Source: Hyalella azteca (lineage: Eukaryota > Arthropoda > Malacostraca > Amphipoda > Hyalellidae). From it: 64,000 bases of DNA. Where the stretch lies: assembly GCF_000764305.2 (NCBI RefSeq), contig NW_025933422.1, positions 328,456 to 392,455 on the forward strand, given 5' to 3'. Made by a program: the position numbers and the translations under genes. Under the pieces are notes generated by a model. That model searched no databases and had not been told where the DNA came from. It saw only the letters and a list, made by a program, of their open reading frames with translations. Shown piece after piece: positions 11,201 through 22,384 of the stretch (position 1 is its first letter; the number at the start of each line of letters is the position of its first letter).

Positions 11201-12605
11201 CCTGGTTTGGTCACCAAGCTTCCTGCTGCTTCCGATGCTTCTTTGCTTCCGGGAGCACCTCGGGGCTCTTCTTCCCGTAACAGTGCCTCCAAATCTCCTG
11301 TCGGTACCGAGGACGGCAGTAGTGCTGACACGGCACTCCTACCTAACTGTGTCGGAGATGTAACAACCCTTAATAAGACCTCTGGTAGAACTGTTAGAGG
11401 AAGAGGCAGACGAAAATCTATCAATTCTAGACCGTCTCTGCCCGATATCAAGTTACCTACATCTTCGAGTAAAGTCAAAACAACTTCCCAGCTTGTTGCT
11501 GAATTGGCCCAAAGGAAAGGTGATTCATTGTTAGCAGAGAGAGCTTCTAAATTAGAAGAACAACTAAAATCAAATGACGAAATGACTCGAAATAAAATGA
11601 ATCACGTTTACCGCTATGTCCAATCACTTCCAAGTCCCCCCGATCCCAACAATTCCTCAGCGCCGATCGTGCTGGTACCCACTCCTTCCCCGCCTGCAGA
11701 ACGGCTACCTGCCTCACCTCATCCTAGTGATCAACCCATCATAATTTCTCCTGAGCCTGAACTGCTTGGAGCTCCGAGACAGCCAGCTGATGAAACCGAA
11801 GTCCCGCTTTCTGTGCTTGACTCTTTGGGCGTCACTGGTGCCGAGGATGATATAGAACTGCTTGCTAAGTTACCGCCGATCGACTTCGAAGAAGCCTTAG
11901 AAGTACAGAAATATGAAGATCAGCTCGACAATCTCGAATATAGACACACAGGTGGGTCTTGATGATGCACATATACTGCATTGAATGAATTCTGTATTAT
12001 TTTAGCAATCTCCTTACTGTTATCAAATGCTCAAGCAATCGTGATAAGAATATTTGAATTATTTATCTTATTGATACTATAGTTAAAGTTGAACGATTTA
12101 GTCCGAATATAACCTTTTTCTAAGTTGGTCTTAATGCATACTCGATACATTCATGTTTAACGTGTATTGAATTAAATACTTTCTACATATATTGGAATCA
12201 GGTAACGTAAATAGAATTTTTTTTAGTGCGCCGATTTCTAGATGATATTAATTACTTGTAAAGAAGGAATGCACGTTCCTGGACAAATTTCGCCTTCATT
12301 CTAATTTGTTGAAAATGTTTTGCTATCCAATTAATATCAGTTTTCAAATTCCAGAATATGGAGCGAAGACTCTAAAGGATTTGCATATGGTTGATGAGGA
12401 TGAAGAAATTGATCATCAGCCCTCTTCTTCTTTGAATTCGACGACGTGCGCGGCTCTGGAGCGCTTACACTGCAATGAAGTGCCTGGCGTCAATGGCACC
12501 TTAGACAGCGAGTCGAGTTTCCGTCAGTGGCACGAGGTCGTCGAGCAACAGTCATACCTCGGCCAGCCTTTGCACATGCTGCCTTATGTTCTCTTGGACT
12601 TCTGA
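8224..12605 (+). CDS. MED26: Mediator complex subunit 26 (MED26), four visible exons, 5' end missing
   Basis: MED26 is a metazoan Mediator subunit that acts in the nucleus. In known homologues the N-terminal domain contacts TFIID and elongation factors, and the C-terminus anchors it to core Mediator. Visible exons are 8224-8298, 9644-9718, 10211-11951 and 12355-12605; each is bounded by AG/GT sites and together they encode about 713 residues. Exons 1-3 join in phase 0. Exon 3 ends with one base (G) that is completed by AA of exon 4 to give Glu. The first ~63 residues match the TFIIS N-terminal fold, including PITRDILERTRIGREIK and KRAKNLVREWRRIV across two splice joins. A long Ser/Pro/Thr-rich disordered linker follows. 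The C-terminus FRQWHEVVEQQSYLGQPLHM then LPYVLLDF matches the family's conserved end. No Met start is seen: family members carry about 25-35 more residues upstream, so a first coding exon is missing or unrecognised. The identification is secure; the exact 5' structure is not. Confidence 0.94.
9644..9718 (+). CDS. MED26: MED26 exon: second half of the TFIIS N-terminal domain
   Basis: This 75-bp phase-0 exon lies between TATTTTTCAG and GTAATC. It encodes RTRIGREIKCIRRQ then NEDPELNKRAK, the basic helix typical of TFIIS N / MED26 domains (family pattern TRLGKxINxLRRxTxNEELAKRAK). The reading is continuous with the exons on both sides. Confidence 0.92.
10211..11951 (+). CDS. MED26: MED26 central exon: end of N-domain and long disordered linker
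   Basis: The acceptor is TATTTGCAG and the donor is CAG|GTGGGT; 580 complete codons plus one base. It opens with NLVREWRRIVEAEE, the last helix of the TFIIS N-domain. The body is Ser/Pro/Thr/Ala-rich low-complexity sequence with His-rich patches, an acidic tract (SEDDDEVTEVLELDEEG) next to a basic cluster IKRQRVTP, and a second basic cluster GRGRRKS; both clusters are plausible nuclear-localisation signals. About residues 420-460 of the exon look helical (SQLVAELAQRKGDSLLAER). An acidic stretch near the end (GAEDDIELLAKLPPIDFEEA) resembles a short activation or interaction motif. The exon is visibly richer in G+C than its introns. Confidence 0.93.
12355..12605 (+). CDS. MED26: MED26 terminal coding exon: C-terminal Mediator-binding region
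   Basis: The acceptor TTTTCAAATTCCAG precedes AATATGG; the first two bases complete a Glu codon. The exon encodes an acidic segment (MVDEDEEIDHQPSSS), a Cys-containing linker, and the conserved family end FRQWHEVVEQQSYLGQPLHM / LPYVLLDF before TGA at 12603-12605. In known MED26 proteins this C-terminal end is what attaches the subunit to the Mediator middle module. Confidence 0.93.
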
Positions 12606-14780
12606 CCGTACTTATGCGCTCACTGGGCAATTTTTCTCCGTTGATACCCTGCTATTTGATACATAAATGACGTAAGATGCTTCCTGGTGAGCTTCTGCTC
12701 CACTTATGACGATTATTTCTGCTTGTCCAAAGCACGAGCCGAATACATTTTTTGATGGCAAGAGGCACAAGCCAATTAGAGCTTCGCTGTAGTTCAGTTT
12801 ACTCATATTGAATATTTCTGGCTACTGTTGTCGTGAAACGCTTCTGGGACGATCTGCATGTTGTTAACTATTTCAAATCGCTCAGATGATCTGTGGATAT
12901 CTTTTTATCAGGGTCGGAGGTCGGAAACTGGGAATGAAGTTGTCCGTTAAATAACACTTAGACTAAGTATTTTTTTATTGTTTTCATCTCCCGGTGTGCA
13001 GGTTGAACGAAGTTGTATTAGAAATGCTCCAGTACAACTTCGAATACTTTTTGTACAGATTGGGGATCGCGAAGATGCTTCGCAAAATTTGATTTCTTAA
13101 TACGCTTTTGCGTGGAATTACTTGTGTAGACGTGCAAGAGGTTGAAACAGTCTTAGTTGATAGTGGGTGCCTTCAAATCGGTTCCCGTTGGTTGCTCCCT
13201 ATTTTCCCGGAGCGATGTCTTGTGTTGGGAGGATTTTCTAGGTTTGTTCAGAAGAACGTCTCATACTTCTTCTGATACTTGAGGATATTGCTTCACTCAG
13301 TACCAAGAGTCATGCTTTTTTTCCTTTTTTAAAGAATTCGGGCCAAGTCAACGTTCTGATTAAGGAAACTGATGAGAACTGCTGTATCGACACTAATTCA
13401 CTTAAACGTTCTTCCGATGTTGTCTGTTGAAATGAAGAAGGTTTGAAATAATTACAATGTTGTTAGGAATGTTTTTTCTTGTTAGTGTTTCAAGTTGTAG
13501 ATGAAAGAAACTGTTAAACTCGTTGTCTCGTTTATTCCATCTTAATTACGTTTAAATTTAATTCTTCATTAGTAATCCGACTTTTTCTCGATTGTTTTGT
13601 GTTTTCAGAGCTACCGTGTTGGATTTGAACCAGACTGAATATCGACCTCAGTTGGACGTTTTATTTTGCTGTTTCACAAGAAACTCCAAATTTTAGCAAC
13701 AGCTATTTGTTTCTAGGTTTATTCATGATAGATCTAATTTGGTATGGTGGCACACGCTGTTAGATTCGAGACCTGTGATAGATGCTATTGAATCGAAGGG
13801 AAGTATCAAGATAACTGAAACCCTTGGCAAGATCGAGTCATTAGACACCTCCAACCGTAGGATGGAACCGAATGTGCAAGCAATTGCTTTGACATGTTAG
13901 TAAAATAATTGCGATTGTGTTGTTCGTTCATCTATGGGTTGGTCCCTTCTCATATCATCTGCGCAACTGCGAGAGATGATCTTAATGATAACAAAGCAGT
14001 TTGTTTAAGCTGATTTTGAATTTGTTGTTTTGCTGCACTTTGGCTTTTGAGACAAATCCAAGTATTCCCTTCTCGTCGCATTTTTCATACTACCTGGAAT
14101 ATCAATCACATCGTTTCTTTCTTTTGTTTGGGTTTCAAATCGTGTGGTCGATTAGAGCTCTCATATTTTATTCAAGTCATGTTTACCTAGGCAATTTTTT
14201 GAATTGTGAATGCCAATATTGCACACAATTCTATTCAGTAGAGCTCTATCTTGGAGAGCGAGTTGTGAAAATGTTTGTATGGACATAAATTTCCGTGACG
14301 AATCACTTCTTGTACTGACATTTTTTTTTCTTGCATATCTCCCTATGCCTTTAAACATATCTAGCGTTGATCTGGCGTCTTCTTTTCATACTTTTTCTGA
14401 AGTTACATATATCTTTGAGCGTCTGTGCGGAGAATCTTACACTTTACCGATGCTATTAGCGTCCAAACTTGCTGTCAGTTCGAACGTCTTGGTTTTGTGT
14501 TTTTATTCAGGAATGGAAATGTGGCTATGATGATGAAGTAATCTTGCATATTGGCGAATGGTAATACCCTATGAACTCCTATAACAAGTTATGCTGCTTA
14601 TCTTTAGCTGGTGTGTCAGTAGTGTCAGTAAATTTTAGCATGCAAAGCAACAAGTAACATCGCTACTGTGGCAATCCTTAACTTCCATCCGTACTGGATG
14701 AGATTTATATCATTAGCTGAACTAAAGAAATTCTCGTGGCCTGAATCTGCGCATAAATAAACCTCGCGCTATTGCTAAAT
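12606..14780 (+). other. probable MED26 3' UTR, with AATAAA at 14756
   Basis: No repeat or convincing coding frame is seen over about 2.1 kb downstream of the MED26 stop. The first canonical AATAAA that I find is at 14756-14761. A long 3' UTR ending near 14780 is the simplest reading, but no transcript evidence is available, and later AATAAA hexamers (about 15146) are possible alternatives. Confidence 0.4.
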
Positions 14781-15016
14781 GTTGAAGTATATCTCAATTA
14801 TTCATCACCGCTCGATTTATTTGTAATGTTTAATAATTCGTGTGTTGTGATATCCGACCCGTTTTAGTTTGATGTTAAGTTTCGGTTTGCTCTTCATCTT
14901 TTACTTGGAAATAGAGAAGCTGCTGTGCACACAAGTTCCCTTTATTTCGTCTTTTCTCCTTGCCAGTCATATTCATAATTTGAAGGTTCACGCTGGACTT
15001 GATTGATTCCATCTTT

Positions 15017-15430
15017 TGCGTGATTGGTTCTGTTGATCATATCAATGTAGCGATTATTACATGATACGTTGTATATTTTCTTCGCTAGTCCTTCAATATT
15101 ATTATGGTATGGTTATTATTATTTGTCTTTAGTAATCGGTGTGATAATAAATTATTTTCAGACTACCGTTGTGTGAATTTTCTTCTTAGTTTAAGCTGCG
15201 TTCTTATTAGTCAATTTGTGCGTTGAGATCCTACGATGCCCTTGAAGTCCAGAACTTGGCACTCAAACCCAGCACCGTAAAATTCTCGGAGCGTTCTTCT
15301 GCGTGAGTGGTTCTGTTGATCATATTAATGTAGCGACTATTGCATGATTCGTTGTATATTTTCTTGGCTAGTCCTTCAATATTATTATGGTATGGTTATT
15401 ATTATTTGTCTTTAGTAATCGGTGTGATAA
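15017..15430 (+). repeat. direct duplication of a 131-bp segment, 283 bp apart
   Basis: 15017-15147 (containing TGTTGATCATATCAATGTAG) recurs with a few changes at 15300-15430. It lies just past the probable MED26 3' end. Confidence 0.85.
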
Positions 15431-15466
15431 TTTCAATTCAGGGATAATTCAATAAAATATTGTTCA

Positions 15467-15545
15467 CCTGGAAATAACTGTTAGAGATAAGGTTCCCCTT
15501 AGAATATTTTCACTGGGAACCTTATTTCTAACAGTTATTTCCAGG
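15467..15545 (+). repeat. 31-bp perfect-stem hairpin with 17-nt loop
   Basis: The left arm 15467-15497 and right arm 15515-15545 are complementary at 30 of 31 positions. The single exception is a G.U wobble if transcribed on the + strand. The arms begin CCTGGAAATAACTGTTAGAG and end CTAACAGTTATTTCCAGG. The 79-nt total size resembles a small precursor hairpin, but near-perfect pairing also fits a foldback DNA element. Confidence 0.85.
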
Positions 15546-15555
15546 GCAACGTTTA

Positions 15556-15717
15556 GCGCGCGTTCGATCCCAGCTCAGTGCGCCCGAGTACTTACTTTCT
15601 TTACTTTGGATTACTTTAGAGTAATTTATTTTCATGGTTCACGATTGATCGGCGATTATCCACTAGCTGTATAATGGAGATAGATTTCCATCAAAGTGTA
15701 CTATTGACTGGATGTAT
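15556..15717 (+). mobile_element. SINE-like repeat, alternative body, 5'-truncated
   Basis: It starts within the tRNA-derived head at GCGTTCGATCCCAGCTC (Pol III B-box pattern) and continues into CGAGTACTTACTTTCTTTAC and a unique body ending near GACTGGATGTA. A nearly identical body lies at 16118-16329. Confidence 0.6.
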
Positions 15718-16117
15718 AATACTTTTTTTTGTGCTCCTCAATTCTTTTGAATTTTATTTGTTTCCTCGATGAGTCGTCGGCTCTGAATCTCAAATTAGCC
15801 TTGCAGCAACGTCATTAAAATTTCAAACCGGCGCTTGCTGGCATCTTGGTTATGATTGAATCAGTTATCTGTAAGGTTGATATTCCCATGGTTCAATTAA
15901 TAATATTAATTCAATCATGACATTGATGATCCACAGTATCTTTAGTATGTGTTTCGGACGTAGCCGTCCCAGGCCACTTGGGCTAGCTGATTCACCAGAT
16001 ATTGTGTGATTGTTAAAATGTTGTAAACATATTTCACGGACGAGATGGAATTGCTTTTTCTATGGGTATCAAAACGCATAATTTTTTCCCTTGGTCTCTA
16101 CAGGTTCTTCGAATAAT

Positions 16118-16329
16118 GCAGGGTGACCCAGTGTTTAAAGTTCAGAGTACCAGGGTTGGAGCAGAGCGGCGCGCGTTCGATCCCAGCTCTGTGCGCCCGA
16201 GTACTTACTTTCTTTACTTTGGATTACTTTAGCGTAATTTATTTTCATGGTTCACGATTGATCGGCGATTATCCACTAGCTGTATAATGGAGATAGATTT
16301 CCATCAAAGTGTACTATTGACTGGATGTA
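16118..16329 (+). mobile_element. SINE-like repeat: tRNA-derived head with alternative body
   Basis: The head GCAGGGTGACCCAGTG (A-box region) and GCGTTCGATCCCAGC (B-box) is the same as in the SINE at 16523. After GTGCGCC it switches to the CGAGTACTTACTTTC body shared with 15556-15717, so two bodies share one head. A ~613-bp segmental duplication carrying the body is the other explanation. Confidence 0.6.
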
Positions 16330-16470
16330 CATACATTAAAATACGATTTTTCAAGTGTACGAATATTTATTTCCCCCCACTGTATATATATATCTTCACT
16401 ATACGCGTTACTATTTGTTGTGACAAAAACTGAATGAAATAAAATTCAATTTACTAAGGCATATCGTGGG

Positions 16471-16855
16471 TTTTAGCGCATTTCCTCATTTATGGAAGAA
16501 AAGGCACTATTGTGCTCGTCTGGGCAGGGTGACCCAGTGGTTAAAGTTCAGAGTACCAGGGTTGGAGCAGAGCGGCGCGCGTTCGATCCCAGCTCTGTGC
16601 GCCAGTTTCTGGTCAGAATCGGCGAGGAGGCCGGGCGGTTAAGCATTGCAAAATTGAAGCAGTGAGTTGTGAGTTCGAGACCGCAAAATGCTGTGACTGT
16701 TCTGCAATGTTAAGAATCGGCGACAGGCCTACGGCCTAATTTACGCTGAAACTGCTATTATTATTATTATTATGTCCGTCCTTGACTTCGGGGTGAGAGA
16801 GCACGAGAAAATGCGCCCTCTGTCACTCACTGAAGTGGGTACTGATCTAATTTTT
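16471..16855 (+). mobile_element. dispersed GCATTTTCTC repeat, copy B, split by a SINE
   Basis: 16471-16521 matches the left part of the element at 5468 and about 16773-16855 matches its right part (GAGAAAATGCGCCCTCTGTC, then a decayed palindrome). The SINE at 16523-16772 sits between them. Confidence 0.65.
16523..16772 (+). mobile_element. tRNA-derived SINE, most complete copy
   Basis: The head carries Pol III promoter boxes: GGTGACCCAGTGGTTAAAG as A-box and GTTCGATCC as B-box. A body follows with a second tRNA-like TTCGAGACC segment. The 3' tail TTAAGAATCGGCGACAGGCC-TAC-GGCCTA forms an AGGCC/GGCCT hairpin, and the copy ends in an (ATT)n microsatellite. It inserted into another dispersed repeat. 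The tail is shared with the LINE copies at 18994-20895, 49008-49340 and 62103-62258. Confidence 0.85.
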
Positions 16856-17577
16856 TTTTACTGTGTTAGGTGACAAACAAAGGTTATAGTGCTCTTGCGG
16901 ACTGGGAGATGGTAACAGATGCACTTATAGAACACTTTTCCAAAAAATATCACGGGTCGAGGAAACAGATGGTATTAAAAATTTGATGTACATTCAAAAA
17001 AATATAATGCGGCAACAGTAATATAAGTACAGTCCACCTCTATGGTGATGTTCATCTTGACTTTCGGTGCGAGATAGCTAAATAGCTGAAGCGCTAGTAA
17101 ACATTTGGCCACTAAACAAACAAACAGTAATTATTATGAAACTCCATTACCTGCAGTTAATGTGTGCACAATGCGTTACGTAAGTATGTGGCCTCGATGC
17201 GCAGCACATTTCAGAAACATCAATATTGCCTTCAGATCTAGAATATTTGTTCGCACAAAATATTTTGTAATATTAACGACAGTTTAGGCTCCGATATCAA
17301 TAGGTTGTGTATCTTCTATTAGTATGATAATCTTAGTATAATTTGACTATTTGAGTGACGCGAAAGTATTGAGCACTGCAAGGTGCCGTTTTCAAGTCAA
17401 ACCTCGCAATTGGAATTGCATGTTAGAAGCAATGTTGCAAAGTTTCTTGTTCAAGTAATCTCATTTTCCATTCAGCCCTGCTTTGTCTGCTTCTTTCAGG
17501 TGTTTATAGTAAATTTTTATTGCCTTGAAGTCGCTGACACTTTTGGCGTCAGCTGATATGAAAGACAAGGAAAAGCA

Positions 17578-17835
17578 CTCTAATAATAATAATAATAGCG
17601 GTTTCAGCGTTTAGTAGGCCGTAGGCCTGTCGCCGATTCTTAACATCGCAGAACATTCACGGCATTTTGAGGTCTCGAACTCGCAACTCACTGCTACAAT
17701 TCTGCTGTGCTTAACCGCCCGGCCTCCTTGCCGATTCTGACAGGAAACTGGCGCACAGAGCTGGGATCGAACCCGCGCCTCTCTAGTGCGTCAATCTTGG
17801 TACTCTGAACTTTAACCACTGTGCCAACTTTATTA
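17578..17835 (-). mobile_element. tRNA-derived SINE, minus-strand copy
   Basis: This is the reverse complement of the 16523 SINE. The (TAATAA)n tail is at 17578, the hairpin tail AGGCCGTAGGCCT is at 17616-17628, and the head with TGGGATCGAACCC (B-box) and GGTACTCTGAACTTTAACCA ends near 17825. It is diverged by small indels. Confidence 0.85.
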
Positions 17836-18469
17836 TTAGCACGAGGATTTCCGTTGTATTTATATTTTGTAAAATAATAAATTAGTTTTAACCCATCCGA
17901 ACTACTTCTAAACGGGTTTGTTCTTCCTCCTTTACTTTATTACAGCAGCATGGTCACCTAAACTGTCAATCCGGTCGATCACATGTTGTGTGCGACCGTT
18001 GAAAATTCTTGTAAGATCAGTGCGTGAGCTTGTGGGAGAAATGAATATCCCAGGATATGCCTACCGTTTCTTTATGAAGTACTATTATCAGAAATTAGGA
18101 TGACTACATGAGAGACTTTGGTCCCCTGCAAGTTTTGGCATACATATTTACATCGCACGCCATCCGTTTAAATAGGGTTTTCTCAGATTATTCGTAATTC
18201 CCTTGAAGATCTTGTTATTAGTACGGAAATGAGGCAATTTATCATAACTCGTAGTCATGTATAAAACTTTAAATATAGCATTATTAAAGCGCGGAAAATT
18301 TTGAATTTTGAGAAATCTTGGAAGGCTAACACGGTCAAGTTTGGCGCGAACCTTATATTCAAGACGGATAGCAGTGGGGAAGATTGTCTGCTTCTTCTTC
18401 TGCGCGAAGATGCTGCACTTCGCCTTCGGCAATTCCCCTTGAAATATCAAATCTATATTTCGGATTATA

Positions 18470-18990
18470 GTTGGGATTATGGCTTGTGGCAACAAATGCA
18501 CCTACCAGCCTGATTTCTGTCAGAAAAAGAATGCAAAGCAGGTTAAGCAGCAGACTCTGAGCTCTGCTAGGGATTATGGCTTGTGGCAACAAATGCACCC
18601 ACCAGCCTGATCTCTGTCTTGGCAAGTTGGCATACAGACCATGACGGTGCAAATCTTGCTGGGAGGGAATGACCTCACAAAACAGGATTACAGGAGCAAC
18701 ACCTTGTGATCAAGGCCGTAATCACCTTTCTCACAAGTACCGGCCATATGGGGACATTGTGAAGCTAAAGCCCTGCCAAGTTAACTGCTCTTGAAATCAT
18801 AGAAACCGGTGACGACTAAGCAAACTTGAAAAGAAGTGTTCAAATTGCCGTGTCCAGGTGTGACAACTGACCTGTTTGGGGTCCTTTATCATATGACGCC
18901 TGAAAAAAGACATCATCATCATTCATCTGATCTCTGTCAGAAAAAGAATGCAAAGCAGCATACTCTGAGCTCTGCTAGAGTCTCGCGTCA
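18470..18990. repeat. short segments repeated two to three times, unrecognised
   Basis: GATTATGGCTTGTGGCAACA occurs at 18475 and 18571. CTCTGTCAGAAAAAGAATGC-like segments followed by CTCTGAGCTCTGCTAG recur around 18516-18560 and 18935-18980. It abuts the LINE tail at 18994 and may be a rearranged transposon or pseudogene. Confidence 0.5.
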
Positions 18991-18993
18991 CTC

Positions 18994-20895
18994 TAGACTA
19001 GAATGGAAGTGTTGGCACTGAAGAAATAAATAGGCCCATGACCTGTTGCCGAATGCCAATTCTTGAATTTTTCGTGACTTGATTCACAAGGGTCGAGGGA
19101 TCCGGCCTTTGGAACCCGATCTTAACATAACTGACGATTGATTGAGATAGCTGCTGGACTTAGTATTGACTGATGACTGCATTGACTGGTCTGGTCCGTA
19201 ATTTGCTAGGTATTTTAAGACTGAACATATGCTCCTGCTCTTCTAGACGTTCTAGTTCATAGCTTCATCTAGGCTAGTCTGTTCTTGAAGGCGTTGTTGC
19301 AGGGAGCATAATTAAGCTAGGTTTTACCGTTTTAGCACATCCCTTACTGCCTTCTCCCATTTAGGCTAGCTGATTTTAACCTATATCTGATGTAATCATT
19401 ATTAACATTGCCATGTTTTCTCTTATCTCGTTCCAGCTTCAATTTATTTTCCATTGCCAGTGTCATTGCCTTGATGTGAAGCTGTGGTAATTTGTCTGAT
19501 CAATTGGGAAGTCAGAAGGCTATTATTGCTTGTTAGAAGGACTATTGCCTAGGTGAGTTTACTGCTGTTGTTGTCCCTTCCGGCTAATGGTAAGATGATG
19601 CTAAGTGTCTGAGCGTCACTGTCTTGCTTAAGTCTTTCTTACTTAAGCTTCATTCTCACAATTTTCAATAGAGGCTTTTGGTTCTTAATTTAACTGTTGT
19701 CATTGCAAGGTTTTTCTGAATGTGCATTTTATTGTGTGATTGTATTATGTGTTTATTTAGTCTGTACCAGCTATTTTGTCCCATGTTTGTGATGCTTTTC
19801 TAAAGTGCCGATAGGATTCATTAACATTTTTAGTCAAGTTAGGTATATTATTTGTTCAGTTAATTATCTACGGTAATTAAGTTCAAAGTTGTAACATTGA
19901 AATCTTGATTTGTTCACTGTACCTTCATTAACTATGATTCCGTTTTCTGTTCCACTAATTAATGCTTCTGGCTTCAAGCATGTTATTGTCTTAATTGGCA
20001 TGATGGCCATGAGTGGTCAAATTATCTTAAAATATTTCTCATGTTCCAAAGCATTGTCATGATTCATGAGTGTTGCCAATTTAATTTCCATCAATTAATT
20101 TTAGTTATGCTTTTCAGTTAACTGGCACACGAACCACCTCCGCCTGCCCATGCTCTAAAGTCTAATTTCTAGTTCACTTTTAGCATAATCACTCACAATC
20201 CACACACCACTTTTATTAGTCTTTATCCATAAAGTCACTTGTTTTGATTAATTTTGTACAAGATCCCTTAATTAATTTTATAGAGAAATTGTTTCATTAT
20301 CCTTTCACTTAGATAGTTACCTCTAAATTCATAAGCAGACAACGAGTTTGTCTCACCCGCTAGAGACACACGGTAACAGCGTTCATACTCGCAAGTCGCA
20401 GCGTCAACGATGCTATCAGTGAGGCTGTTCCACATGTCGGTGACTTGAAGCAAGAAGAAATGTTGTTGCATGGATATGTTTAATTGTGTTACAACGCAGT
20501 TTTTTTAGTTTATAGCCATGGCCAGGCCCTGGTGTTGGTTCTTGTAATCTTGTTTCAGGTTCTACTGTTCTTGGTTTGATTCTTGTTGGTTCTTGTTTCA
20601 GGTTCTAAACTTCTAGATTTGGGTGCACGACAGCAACAAACAACTGCTTCATTGCTTCTGTGTCTAGGAACTCAAAAGAGCGTCTGACGGTCTGATTAGT
20701 CGGTCCAACCGTCCAAGTTGTTTATTGGCTTTAATTAACTTGACCATCAATATGCTTAGAAAATTTCAAATCATTGTCAATATTAACTCCTAAATCTTTT
20801 TCCATTGTCAACCCAGGCTGTAGAGTAGGGCCTTTCAGCTCGATATATCGGCGTCTTTTCAAGCTCTCCATCAGCCACATCGACCTTAAATCGGC
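18994..20895 (-). pseudogene. decayed non-LTR retrotransposon (CR1/jockey-like LINE) ORF2 3' part, split by an LTR
   Basis: Read on the minus strand from about 20895, the sequence gives TLQPGLTMEKDLGV, NIDNDLKFSKHIDGQVN, then after stops and frameshifts RRSFEFLDTEAMKQLF and VAVVHPNLE, then QVTDMWNSLTDSIVDA. Past the LTR come the NAFKNRL region, the 3' tail hairpin and a TTCTA-type tail. These are the hallmark motifs of the C-terminal part of LINE reverse transcriptases (EKDLGV..ID..LKFS.H, LF.A.VRPHLE, WNSLP..VV.A.SVN.FK.RLD). The domain holding the catalytic FADD motif is absent (5' truncated), and stops make it inactive. Confidence 0.85.
19295..20378. mobile_element. solo LTR inserted in the LINE, 4-bp target duplication GCGT
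   Basis: On the + strand the insert begins TGTTGCAGGGAGC and ends CACACGGTAACA, so it has TG...CA ends with short TGTTGC/GTAACA inverted termini. GCGT occurs at 19291-19294 and at 20379-20382, while uninterrupted LINE copies have the site once (compare 49096-49112). Length is 1084 bp and no internal retroviral genes are present, so it is a solo LTR, Gypsy-like by TSD size. Its transcriptional orientation is not determined. Confidence 0.75.
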
Positions 20896-21061
20896 GTCCA
20901 TGGCCGATCATAAACTATGGCTCAGGCAGCCATGACCGATCATAAACTATAGATTGCTCAATCAGCCCTGCTGTCACCGCGCCCATCTTCAGCTTGTTTG
21001 ATTGCCTGTATCTGTCACCCGATCTCAATGTGCATATGTCTGGCAAGCCCAATGCTACTGC

Positions 21062-21560
21062 TGAAAAAAACTTGTCAATCTATTGTGTTCTAACGTGATC
21101 TATTGTGTTCTAATGCGATCTATTGTGTTCTAAAGTGATCTATTGCGTTCTAACGCGATCTATTGTTTTCTAATGCAATCTATTGTGTTCTAACGTGTTC
21201 TATTGTTTTCTAATGTGATCTATTGCGTTCTAACGCAATCTATTGTGTTCTAATGCAATCTATTGTGTTCTAACGTGATCTATTGCGTTCTAACGCGATC
21301 TATTGTTTTCTAATGCAATCTATTGTATTCTAACGTGTTCTATTGTTTTCTAACGTGATCTATTGTGTTCTAATTTGATCTATTGTGTTCTAACGTGATC
21401 TATAGAGTTCTAATGGGATCTACTGTGTTCTAATGCGATCTATTGTGTTCTAATGTGATCTATTGTGGTTTAATGTGATCTATTGTGTTCCAACGTGATC
21501 TATTGTGTTCTAACGTGACTTATTGTGTTCTACCGGGATCTATAGTGTTCTAACTCTAAG
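21062..21560 (+). repeat. 20-bp minisatellite, about 25 copies
   Basis: The unit is GTGATCTATTGTGTTCTAAC with many single-base variants (ACG/ATG, GTG/GCG). Confidence 0.95.
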
Positions 21561-21900
21561 GTGATCTATTGCACTCTAAAGCAATTTAATGTAACCCAAG
21601 GCAATCTAATGTAACCCAAGGCAATCTAATGTAACCTAAGGCAATCTAATGTAACCTAATGCATTCTAATGCGCAATCTAATGCATTCTAATTCAATCTA
21701 ATGCATTCAAATTCAAACTGACACTTTCTACTGCAATCTAAAGCATTCTAATGCAATCTTAAGTAACCTAATGCGATGTAATGCAATCTAATGTAACCTA
21801 ATAAAATCTAATATACCCTAATAAAATTTAATGCATTCTAGTGCATTGCAATGAAATCTAGTGCAATCAAATAAAATCTCAATGCATTCTTACATATTCT
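21561..21900 (+). repeat. degenerate array of GCAATCTAATGTAACCTAA-like units
   Basis: It follows the 20-bp array without a break and shares the ATCTA-TCTAA core, so it looks like a diverged offshoot of that array. Confidence 0.8.
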
Positions 21901-21929
21901 GATTCAGTCAATTTAATTTTACTGAATTA

Positions 21930-22275
21930 GGTTGGCTTGAATTGGGCTGGAATGATTTGATTAGGGTTGAATTTGGTTGTGTTGAAGTGAGTTGGTGTGG
22001 TTGAATTGGGTTGAATCAAGTTGGAACAAGTTAAATTGGTTTTGGCTGAATATGGTTTAATTGGGTTGAGTTTAATTTAATTTTGATTGAATTGAGTTAG
22101 GTGGGGTTGAATTGGGTTGGGTTTGGCTGAATTGGATTGGGTTGCACTGGGTTGGGTTAAGTTTGGTTGCATTGGGTTGGGTTCAGTTAGATTGGCTTGG
22201 GTTCAGTTAGATTAGGTTGTTTGAATTTGGTTGGAATGAATTGGGTGAGGTTGAATTGGGTTGGCTTGGTTCAGG
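21930..22275 (+). repeat. G/T-rich simple repeat of GGGTTGAATTGG-like units
   Basis: This strongly strand-asymmetric sequence (almost no C) is built of TTGGGTTGAATT variants. It lies next to the previous array. Confidence 0.85.
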
Positions 22276-22384
22276 TGACAAGACTAATGATGTAGTGTTT
22301 ATTGAAAATGATTTATCACAAGCTGCTTTGTTATCCATTGTCAGTGCCGTGAGGCTCTCTCAATGCAAGCACTCAAATACATGC

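Noticed and set aside
16537..16600. Possible functional tRNA gene from A- and B-box-like sequences
   Set aside because: No cloverleaf or anticodon arm can be drawn, and the same head recurs in several copies with a shared tail, so it is a SINE.
21062..21560. CRISPR-like regular array
   Set aside because: There are no unique spacers between units, and the DNA is eukaryotic; it is a plain minisatellite.
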